From Siderastrea siderea (Eukaryota > Cnidaria > Anthozoa > Scleractinia > Rhizangiidae): 64,000 bases of DNA. Location of the stretch: NCBI GenBank assembly GCA_964030785.1, contig OZ034970.1:38057901-38121900 (forward strand), written 5' to 3'. The position numbers and the translations under genes were made by a program. This document shows positions 11,413-23,400 of this stretch, piece by piece (position 1 is the stretch's first letter; the number at the start of each line of letters is the position of its first letter). The notes below the pieces were generated by a model. It was not told where the DNA came from. It was given only the letters and a program-made list of their open reading frames with translations, and made no database searches.

Positions 11413-14400
11413 GTAAGATTAAGTATTTGTGGAGTAGGATTTTGTAGGCCGTGATTGTTTATCTTTTATTTAGTGCGTGCATATGCGAGCTTTGTGCTGC
11501 CGCGGCTCATCGCACAGTCATAATGATATCTTGTCCCATTTTCCTCTGTCTCTCTATTCATACGAGTTGTTTATCGGTGTTTTGTGCGTTTCTTTAGTTT
11601 TGAAAAACGTTAATGGTACGCTTTGTGCCAAAGGTTATTTTTTCTTCAAATGTTTGATGGGAACAATGCGCCAAGCGCCTAGAGCTGTGATATTCATAAA
11701 TTCATTATTTCATCTTCATCATTCACGGGTGTATAACGAACCGACTCTGGCTTGTTAGCTTGTTGGCTCAGTTGGTTAGAAGCGCTGCGCCCGGTATAAG
11801 CCAAGATTTTTTTTTTTTTCAGGCTTTTTTTTCGCAAATGCAAAAGTTGCGTCTATAACTGCGATGATCTTCTTTACATTTAATTCTTCATCCCGCAATT
11901 CAATACAGAAAGGTGACTTAGAAGTTTGCTTCGCTGTACCGGGCAGGCAGAGAGTAATTAATAAAAAAAAAATGGGAAGGTATTTTCGAAGATGACCATG
12001 TGTTGTGGAAAGTATCTTCGAAGCAGCAACTGACTACGAGGTTCCCGGTTAGCGTGGTGTTCTCCATTTTTAAATATTCCGCCGTGAAATCAGTGAAGTT
12101 TTGAAATTTATTCTCAGTATTAGTCAGTATTGGACGCTCATGTATAGGAGTAAAATATATAGGTCTGGATATTTCTCAGTGTTGCAATATCCCTTAATGT
12201 ACTCACTATTCATTGAACAAGTCCGTCAATATATCTTTCAATGTTTCCACACAGCCGGCAGTTGTCGCCATGTTGGTGATCATAAAGAAAAGATTGCTCA
12301 ACAGCTCCTTTTGTACCACCAACATGGGCGCTCCGCTGAATCTGTAGCAAATGGTTACGAGCCACCAATGCTGTAGATAGTTCAGTTTTTGCAATGTCGT
12401 CCAACAAATCCTTTGTTACCTGATAATTCACACTGTATCACAAAGACAAAGAAGTTTCTAAGCACGAACGTTTCCTATAAGTTAAACATTTTTTTCTCAA
12501 AGACATGTTACAATGACAATTTTGTAGAATGAGTGGTTTTTGTTCTTACAAATGGTTTTCTATCCGGGATTTGGGGGAGATATCCCCACTTATAGCAATC
12601 CGTGTCTGGGTGAAAGTGACCAAAGAGTTTGGATATAACGATATGCGAGCGGCGAAAAACATTTGACCACGTGCGTGTTTTGGGCCGTTTAAACCGCGAA
12701 ATTCACCTGCCATCTTGGTAGAAACGGGGCAGGAACAGCCTCGTCTTCTGTGAGGGTTTTTCCGAGGTTTTGCAACTAGGAAATGCGTTCTTTCGCCAAC
12801 TGGAGGAAACGCACCTCTAGTCGTCGTGCTCAGTCCCCGCGGTTCGCTCAGACGGACAGGTGGCTCTGAGGACTAGGACCAGTCACTGTGTAAAAAGTCC
12901 ACTCAAGTGTGCCGAATTTTGAAGAACAAAAACCTTTGTTTTGTTTTTCTTTTTCGTTCGCTTTCTTGTCTGAAACTAAAATTTCTGTTGGGTGCGTTTT
13001 GTCGTTTACACAGGTAACCCAACTGAAATGATGGTCACGTGGGTAACATTTAAGCCCGCAGGTCACCCCACTGTTGAATATAACGTCCATGGTGAGCCAC
13101 TCAGTTTGACAGCTGTAGCTACCGTGAAGAAATTTATCGATGGCGGATCAGAGCACAGGGTGCTTTTCATACACAGGGCCAAACTAACAGGGCTGGCATC
13201 AAATAAAAAATACGGTGGGTAAATTCCTCGCACAATTCACTTCATTTCTTATCTGGGTTTGGGACCCGGTATGGCCGAATTGGGATCATCCTAAAGTATT
13301 ATTTTAAAAAAAACTTTGCTAGATTCGACAATACAAATACGTTTTCTAATACTCAGAAAATCTTAAGTCTGAAGGTTCTTCTCTATGCTCAGGACTCACT
13401 TATTTTTTCGAAATGTTTTCTGCAAAAATTATCCTGCAAAGCACACACAGAAAGAAGTACCTGAGCGCGTGACAGGCCCAAACGATGTCTGCGTTGGAGG
13501 CTAAGAAAGGAAGGGAAAGAGAATTTGAGAGCGAAGTGCGAAGAAAGCTTTGCGATCGTCTTCCTTTCGTGTCTGCCACCTACAGTTATGCAGATATTGT
13601 TCCTCCTCCCGTCACCCCATCTAACCTACACAGAGTCCCAACCGTTTCTTAGCAGGTGAGGGTAGGTATGTAAACTAAAGGGAGTGTTCTTTCTTTGGTT
13701 ACTACAAACCGCTGATATGGGTGAGATTCTGTTTGCTTTCAGATTACCGCTGCGGAGGAGACAATTACTGGAGTGAAGTGTACACATTCAGAACGTTCAG
13801 GGCTGGGGAGAGTTGGAGTCCTCGTCTAGCTGTGTATGGTGATTTGGGTACAGACGGCCAGTCACTTCAATTCCTCCGTGACGAAGTAAAACAGGGAAAC
13901 TTTGATGTCATTCTTCATGTCGGTTAGTTAAGGGAATTGGGAAGTATCTTACTGCGTGCTAACCACTTGGCTACCATACCTTCAGCGAAATCAAGAATGG
14001 TGATTTCCGATTTTTTTTTCTTTCACTAACTTGTCCCTTTTTCTTCTCAGGTGACTTTGCTTATGACATGCACTCGGTACGTTAAAGTAGACTTTGTTAG
14101 TTATTATTAACTGTGTTACACATTCGAGAGCGGTTTTCAAAGAGTGTCGTAAAACCAAAACCAAAGTAATTACCCCAGCCAATCACAACAAACACAAATT
14201 ACCCAATGAACCAATCAGAACTCGAAGCAAATACATCTAACCGGCGCAAAGCAAAGCGCAGGAAAACGTGTGCGAGCAAGTAGCGATCGGTTTGAGTTTT
14301 ACCTCTGATTGGTCGAGAAAGTGGTGCGAGATTTTTTTAACCAATCACAGAGTGAAGTTAAGCAAAACCAAATCAAAACGCGAATTACTTTCGACACTCA

Positions 14401-17400
14401 ATTGAAAACCGCTCTAATTTAGAGGGATTGCTTTTCAATTCCTTGTTGGAAAAGCGGCAAAAACTAAGGTTATCACTGACGAAACACAGCAGACGCAAAC
14501 AGCTAAATAAACTAAGCAGAATGGAAAGCAAATACGTGTAACTAACCAGTCTAGTATCCAGGCGTTCTCCTCCCGCTCATTCGACTTGGCGCGAAATGCA
14601 TGACGTCACATTTCGCGCCAAGTTGAGTGAGTGGGAAGGGAACGCCTGGGTACTAGGCTGGTAACTAACATCTTGAAATAACATCAAGCTCGGGAAAAAC
14701 CGTCCGACCAAGTCATTATTGGTTGTGATGTTATTTCTTATTGGTTTGAAAAGTGGCAAGATATCTTTTAACCAATCGCAGCGCGAGATGAAGCAAAACC
14801 ACAAAAATCAAATGCAAATTGCGTAAGACAGTCAACTGAAAACTGCGCCATGGTCCTATAGATATAAGAGATACATTGCTTTGTTACTACACTTTCTAGA
14901 CTTTGTTCTTTTCCTTTTTTAGGATAATTCTCGGGTTGGTGATAAATTCATGAATCAAATTCAACCAATCGCCGCCCGTGTACCGTACATGACGTGTCCA
15001 GGAAACCACGATGCTGCTTAGTAAGTCACGCGATATCTTTTCGCAACTTTTTGAAAGGGCCGATTTAGTCGGTACAGCTTTGTTCTATGCAACATGCTGA
15101 CGAATAGCCTACGACGTTAGTTGTTTCGTGTAAATCAAAGCCACAACTTACTCGCAATTGTCGCGAACGACATAACAGACGTCGTAGAATTTTGATGTTT
15201 TAAAACCTTACGTCAATCGTAGCCAGAGAATCAGCCAGAGGCAATAGTAAATGATGTAAATTGTTTCCGATTTCTTTACTGACGCATGCAGCGCGCCCTA
15301 CAAAGGTTGTACCGTCTAAATCAGCCCTTATAACAGCTTCCTTCCTAGGGAGCCGTTTTCTGATGGATGTCGAGAAATTGAAGCTAAAATAAATCGACAC
15401 ACTAGGCTTATCGAATTATCACAAAATCAAAAATCACATATATAACAAAATAACCAGAGTTCAGTAGGGTTATGGGCTTCTGTAAGCAGTTTTTGCCAGA
15501 GGCTAAAAACGAATGATTTTGATCAAGTGATTCTGGTTGATCGAAAGGAGAGCGAGTTTTTTGGCTTTAAGCTTTTCCAAGGCAAGCCCGTACAGAAGAA
15601 TCTCAGTTTTCCCCGTTTTACCCAAAAAAGTGAACTTTGGACATCCCTCAGACAATTTGTGATCCCCATCACGGTCAAGTTTTTCTGAATCAAAAATTGT
15701 GCGCAGTACTTTGATATTCACAGCCTACTTTTTATTAGTTCTCTTCACCAGCTGGTTTACTTTGGTCTCTTTACAGCAATTATTCAAACTACAAAAACCG
15801 ATTTACTATGCCACCTGGACCGGGAGAAAACATGTTTTACAGGTACAGTCGAGTTAAGAACTTTCTTTTTATTAACAGGGGACCGTTTAATTAGTAAATG
15901 AGATGAATGATTTTTATTTCATGCACTTATCATTATTCATTTAAATATTTGCTTGTCGATTTATTTGTAAGTTAAACTCTTCGTTTATACCTTTGTATGT
16001 TATTTTTTTGCAGTTGGAACATCGGCCCAGCACACATTATAAGCTTCTCTACAGAATTTTACTTCTTCCTCAAGTTTGGATCAGAACAAATCGCAAATCA
16101 GTTCAAGTGGTTAGAAAATGACCTCAAGGTAAAGCTTTGCTCTTTTAAAGGCCGCGGGAGAGAAACTAGGTCATCAGTATTCATTTATTTAAGGCATATG
16201 CACGAAGTGCGACGAATGATAGCGACATTGCGCGAATATTCGTGAACAAGCTCTTCAGTAAAACCTTCAGTTTCTGAGTCAATAATTACACGTGCGTTAA
16301 TTCCTGTACCACGGATATCTTGTGACTTTTAAGCATTTTTAAATTTAAAAAAACACTGTCGAAGTCCGACTTTTTCGCGATCAAACAGAACTTTTTGGAA
16401 GCTTTCCAACAAAACAAAACAAAAATTAAAGCAATACTCCTTATAGCTAACATAGGTTTTCGGAAACGCTTATATTCTTCAATCCAAATATTTACGATCT
16501 CTAAATTGCAAAGAATTGTTCTTTTCTGGACAACGAACAATAGCTGCCAGAATTTGATTTCCATAATTAGCATAATCTTACCTTAAACATTCGTATTTAT
16601 TCGTCAATCTTCGGAAGCCCTAAAACCACCAATTCTGTGTCCAAGAATACAGCGCGGATATAGCATTTCCTGACCTGACATAACAGGCAGATAAACTGGG
16701 TGTGTTGTAGATTGTCACAACAGAAGCAATTTTTTCAAACAGGCTTTTTAACAAAATATTTAAGGCTTCAAATTTAAATAAGGACGATTTTACTCATTTA
16801 AAAGCTTACAACTTTCAATGAAACTCGAAATCCTATAATCGGCTTCTGTTGTGACACAATAGAGGTTTTAACTGATCAACGAGTGGTAAAATCAAGAAGT
16901 GTTGTCTTCTCCACGAGGAGAAAACTTGGACACGGAGTCGCGTTTTACAAAATCTTAACTTTGGGAGCTCAGAGCATCGCAAAGAAGCGCAATCTATCAA
17001 ACCAAAAACAACCTTGTTGCACTTTTACTATTCCCCAAGCTCTCTGATAACTTTCAACGGAATCGGCTCCCAAACCCTTCAAGATCTAAAGCTTTTTAAC
17101 GTAAGACCTCCTCCAAAATTTTGCCTTATAAATTTATTCATGAGGAGCTTGTCACCCGCTGCCTTAATACCATTTTTAGCTGCATTTAATTAAGTCGGTT
17201 TTCTTGATGTTTGGTCATTGGCCATTTTTAATAGCTTAATTTAGCAAGACATTCAGTTGATCATCAGTGCTTTTGAAAGTCACCTTTAATTTCACTATCT
17301 CATTTGAACGTTACTGAATTTCATTGTTATCTTGTGGGTCAGAATTGGCCCACTTACTAATAGAAGTGTGTGGCACTGCAAAGATTTTACCAATCGTTCG

Positions 17401-20400
17401 AGCATTTGTCGTTTGCACATTTCTTTTAGCAGTTAAAATCGGCGTATATATAAATGTCCCTCGTAGTTGTCAATTTTTTGCGAGAAAACGTTGCCAATTT
17501 TTCATTAACAGGAAGCAATAAAGAAAAATAACCGAGCGATTCGTCCGTGGATCATCACAATGGGTCACAGACCAATGTACTGTTCTAATGCCGATGGTGA
17601 TGACTGCACTAAACATGAGAGTAAGGTAGGTTTGTAATGTAAAGGGAAAGGGGTAAGGTAGACTGCAAAACTAGTCCTTAATTTTGCGTGAGTTGGCTTT
17701 CGATCCACGCGATCTACGCGAGGCTCGCGCCCAACAATCCACTCATTCGATGCTTAACGCCGTGCGAGAATACGCGTTTTTGGCGATTCGAACGTCCCTT
17801 TGCGAGTTTAATGGAAAAGCGGCTGTTTTTCAGTATATTTTTTGGTTTCCTGGCAGTTATTTTTCATCGTGCAAAGTGTTTCGCAGAAGAATATTTTATG
17901 CATGAAGATGGCGTCGACATGCCCTACTTTATGATCACAGGCATACCATCCTCATTTTGTGTGGTAGACTGTGCCATTTGGCTGGCTATGTCGGTTATCA
18001 GGTTAGCCATTTTGAACACGACATTTTGGGCTTTTTTAAAAACATTATAGTATAATAACAAGTTGTTTTTTGTTGTTGTCAGTGTTGTTGTTGTTGGGTT
18101 TGTCTTGTTACTCTGAGGCGTAGGAGAGTGGTTTTTCTCAATTCAGAGTAAGCTGCACTTAAAGTTTGTAAAACCGTTTTTTCAAGTCAAACTCTGCTAT
18201 TCCACATAACATTAGTTTCTCATCAATATTTTTTCCGGAGTCTGAAATGGGCCCCTGCCCTCTAGACTCGGAGACAATTTGTTGAGTTTTGTACTGAAAC
18301 GAGCAATGACTGAAAATGATTAGGGATCCCTAACTGACGTCAAGTAGCTACTAGTGATAGCTGACTCGTTTATATCATGAGGCTCAACAAGGAACAAGGC
18401 TAGGCAATACTGACATACACTAACATGGACCGAGATAGTCACCGATTGGTGTCCAGTGACCAGGAATTAAATGTCACTATATATAAGAGCATTGTGACAA
18501 GATGGAAGGATGGCATTGTAAAGTTTGATTCAATGAGAAGGAAGGGGAAGGCGTTTGGTAAAACTTGTTCCCGAGAGGAGGCTAAGACTAATAGACCTAG
18601 CCTATTACTATACATACAAAACATTTTGGTGCCATTCATTTGTTGACTAGCTCTTTAGACGTCACTGAATGATTGTAATTACTGTAGGTATTTCTACCAA
18701 TTTAAAAGCATTATTTAATCATTGTAAGTTTTGTATTTCATGTGTTTTTTCCGTCATGCGTTTTATACATGAGCCTCTGGCTCGGATATGCGGGGCAGCC
18801 CCATCCCACGTATGACGTTAATAAATGGATTGTTGTTGATTGTTGTTGTTGTTGTTATTTAGTTTAAATTTTTACCGCTATTTCTGAACAGGTTCGAACT
18901 GGTCATAATGAAGAATATGGACTGGAGGATCTATTCTATCAATATGGTATGGAACTTGACGTTTTAAATACAGGAGAACAAGTAAAGCGCAGTGGTGAGA
19001 GCACTTGCCTCCCACCAATGCGGCCCGGGTTCGATTCCCGGATTCGGCGTCAGATGTGGGTTGACTTTGTTGCTGGTTCTCGTCTCCGTCCAGCATTTCT
19101 AAATTCCAATTCGATCTGGACATAGTGGACGAAGAGCCACCCTTTAGATGTGCCACTGCTTATTTCCTTTTTTAATTTATTATTATTTTTTAAATATCTT
19201 TTTTCTTTCAGCGTGTTTGTTTGTTTGACTGTCACAATTTCTGACTTTTTTGTTTGTTGTTTGTTTGTTGACGTTGTTGACATGGTTTCTACCATAATTT
19301 TTGACTTTTCAGGTGTTGATTTGATGATTTGGGCCCATGAACACTCATACGAAAGGCTATACCCTGTGTACAATAGAAGGGTAAGACTGGGATCGGACTA
19401 ATTAAGACGATTTCCGCTCAACGTTCGAGCAGTAAGTGCAAAAATTAAGTTATGAAAAAAATACTTGCAGCACTGTCACATTTTGAGAACAGATAAGAAG
19501 AACTTATCGTTACTTTTGCTCCCAAGCTGACCCCGCGAGAGAAAATTGGATTTGAAGTTATCCACATTTCAATTAAAAAGACGCTTCATGTCAGTTCAAA
19601 ACAAAATGGCGCCCGTTTTTAGCATACTTTAAAGAGATTTGAAATTAATTTTCTCGAGAATGCTTGAGAATTTCATCGCGGGGTCACTTGGGCAAGTGAA
19701 CTAGAGTGAGATGTTTCAAATAGCATTTAAAATGTGACCGTGCTATGAGTAGTTTTTTGGTAAATATTTTTTGCACTTATTGCTCGAACGTTGAGCGGAA
19801 TCCGTCTTAAAACGGCCAAGATAGGGGGTAGTTTGGAGGAATTCGAAAGTTGTTATGTAAACCAGCCCTCGCCAACGGCACATTTCAAATCAACCTCCAC
19901 ATTCTTTTTGCACCAGGCCTACAGTCATGGCCTAAAAGTTTGGGTATTGAACACCTTGTTTTATTAAAACAATCGTTGTATAATAGATTCTTCCTCTCCC
20001 ACCTGATAAATGTTGAAAGACAGGAGTCAATCATGACTTGGAGAACGTTTTCAGTTTGTGGGCTTCAAAATTGTTTAGGGTTGTAGGGAATGATGAATTT
20101 TATCACGCAAATTATTAGCGAGTTTCACTGAAATTACTTTGCAAAAAGAGGTATAGAATAAAGTGAAATAACGAGTATTTTAAAAACGACATGATCGCTA
20201 TAGAAAGTGCACTCTGATTGGCTAGTGTGACGCTTTGCATTGATTTTTTGACACTGCTTCGAATTTACGTAGCCCAGTGAAAACACTGAAGTGAATTGGG
20301 TAGACCTCTAAAGCAACAGTGGAAAACGCCACCTTTCGCTCCAACATTCTTTTCCCCGAATTCTCTCGAGTTCTGGTCCCTAGAGCCGTTCAATTTTTTT

Positions 20401-23400
20401 TCCAGTTTTGTTTTTTCAATGTTTTGCGATTAGCGAAACGGAGGATCTGATCTAGGGAAGAGATTGATTTTCACCAAGTGTGAGGAAACGCGTCGAAGTT
20501 TTCACTATGTTTACCTTTAATTTTTACGTCTTGCCAAATTTTTCTCTGCACTATTTTGCAAGTGGAAAGCTCATTGCTCTGTAATGTAGTCTTAGTAATC
20601 AGCCAAAGACTGAATTTCTCACTGCCTCTCAAAGATTAGTTTACACGTACGACGCAGCGCCTACTGCTGTGTAAAATCTAGTCAAAGCAAGCATTAGCTC
20701 GCGCAAACACAAGACACGTACGTGTAAACCATGAAGACGCAACCATAAGCGATAACATTAAGAAAGGAAATCTTCATTTTCTTGTTCTTGTGCTCACTGC
20801 ATTGTTGCAACACCATTGTGAATCAGGATTACACAAGCAGTGTTTGCTGCATTTAGGCCGTAAAAATTTTTCAAAGTTTAAAGGTGTTGGGCGCGCCTGC
20901 GTACGTCACCTTAACTTGTGCTTTTGCATATTACACGCATGAAAATACAGCTATTTCAGTTAACGTTGTCGGACAATCTTCGCGACAAGACTGCAAGGTG
21001 ACATGGGTAATTTGTTAATGAATTTGCCAAACTAAGGCTATTGCTCACCCCTACAGAAAATAGATCACATAGACAAGTGTTTATGGTACTTTTACCGGTC
21101 CTATGTCAATGACAGCCGTAAAATTACTGCCGAATCACACATGATGTACAGCTACCCATACTAACTTTCGGTGTTGTCGTGTAAGCTCGAGGCTTTAAAA
21201 TCCGACAACGTTAATTTAAATTGCCGTACTTGTACTTTACCAGGACCCATGAACCAATTATGGCTCCTGACTGTACTCGTACTTACGCTTATTATTTTAC
21301 TTGTCTCTTAGGAGAGAAAATCTAGCACACCGACAGAAAAAAAAAACGAAAATACGAAAATACGAAAATACGAAAAATACGAAAATATAAATAACAGTTT
21401 GGTTTTATCAACTTTGAATTTATTTTTCTTCTTTAAATAGCTTTGCGAAGAACCTCTGGACAAATTGTACATCGATCCCTGTGCCCCAGTCCACATCATC
21501 ACTGGATCAGCGGTAAATTACTTAAAACTGTCTGCAGGAAAATCTTAGTTACGATTCAAGCTCTTAATCTCCATCCATGCTTCACGATTATTCATTGGTT
21601 TTTTTGGGAACTTCTTACGTTGGAAAAATAATTTTTTTTTTCACAGTCGTGGACAGAACTTCGAGACACTTTCCTCCTACTTACAAATTTCAGTGACCAT
21701 AAATTTCTTTACCCTGTTGTCCCTATCGATGTTGTTTGCCACCGAAAAGAATCCTGATGCACGACAACCTTCGACAGAAAACTGCCAACACTGAGTGAGG
21801 AAAAAGTGGAGAAGAGCATTTCTGCGATCAAACTTCTTCTGTATTTTCTTTAGGAGTAATATTCACCAAATGGAGAATAAAGCGCACATTTCGCGTTTGC
21901 GTCAAGTACGTTTTATCCACTGCATGAGTAATGTGGTTCGTTTCGGTTCTGCACAAACCGGGAAGGCAAATTCTAAATGGTGTTATTATTATCTGATCTT
22001 CAATAGCTTTCTGGGATATTGAGACGGAAAGCAAGCTTCAAGCAGTGAAAAAAATATGATGGAAGATGAGCATTCAAAGAAGCGTGATTATATTGTGTTT
22101 TTATTGTAGGGTTGTTGGGCGCATCACGATCCATTCCTTCCTAAATACGGTCCGTGGACGGCGTTCCGTGCGCTAGATTACGGATACACAAGAATGACCA
22201 TTCACAACAAAACGCATCTTTACCTGGAGCAAGTCAGTGTAGATAAGGTGGGACATATTCCTGGTGTTCATTGTTAGCTTAGTCTCTTCCTTCCCCTTAT
22301 ACTACTTAATGTGGGGGATTACAATGTGGCGTGCTCTCATTGGTCAAAATAGATCACGTGACGCTATAGTGTCTCTCTTCAGCGGGCGCCTATAAGCGCA
22401 TAGTGCCCGTTTTTGGCAACTTTTTAACCATTTCCAGTGTAAATTATCAGAAATGAAGAAAGTGCATTAAAATGACTTTGGTATACACGTCAATAGCCTG
22501 TTCCAGGCGTTCAGATAGTGGAGCGCGAGCGAAAAATAAAGCGAGTGAAAGAGCGGGAAAAAACGAGGGGAGACTGGGGAAGAGGACGAGGGAACGCCTG
22601 TGAAATTAATTTTAAAAAGCCCATGCCGCCCACTTAGACCGCCGACAGCGGCAGAGAAACATGAACCCAGGGTCAGGTCAAAGTAAACAAGAAAGTTATG
22701 TAATTATGTTCACCGAAATAGGTTTCACCCGAGTTTGAAGCGTTGGGAAAAGTAAATGATGCTTTAAGAAATCTGACATGCCGAATGAACATTGCAAAAT
22801 TTTCTGAGATACGGAAACGCAAATGTCATCTCCACTACTGGACCAATAAAGGTAACGAGAATCACAGACGACTTTATATACACATCGGTTTATCAAATTG
22901 ATGAATAGAAAGCTTTTCACTCTGCGACGGAATGAACTTCGTCGTCTTCATCGATTGCGATGGCTACGATATGTTTGTTGTTGTTCTTTTCTCCATTCCT
23001 TAGACAGCAGGCTTTCAGGACTCTCATAAACAATCTAGCCGATCCATTTTTCCTGCTCCTTCTTCGTCTTCTTCTTCGTCTACTCCGATAGCCAGCGCTC
23101 TAATTCCGATGCTTTGAATCTGTTCTACTTGGTCTTTCATGATTGCGACAAGCGGAGTGACCACAATTATCTTAGAAACAGCGTTTCTTTGCAATGCGTT
23201 GATTAACCCTGGAAAACGTTGAAAGATCAAGCTATTTCCAAATCCTGTTGGAAGAATGGCGATGAGACCTCTTCCCAGAAACACGTTTTGAAGACAATCT
23301 TTTTATTCCATTTGTAAAGTATCCACATTTGGGAAATCGTCAAGCGCTTGCCGTGCAGTTATTCAACCGTGCGTGACTCGATGGAGGATGACCTTCGCAC

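Larger units (their letters stand above)
14077..14922 (+). other. Intron 4, filled with MITEs
   Basis: Contains the MITE at 14127-14415, the palindrome at 14544-14661 and, after it, a degraded right half of a second copy of the first MITE (about 14662-14850). No coding sequence. Confidence 0.6.

Noticed and set aside
12206..12431. Opposing overlapping frames around CCATGTTGGTG
   Set aside because: Both strands are open because of a local inverted repeat; no family resemblance.
18984..19060. A functional tRNA gene
   Set aside because: Boxes A and B are present but no closed acceptor stem can be formed and a SINE body follows directly.
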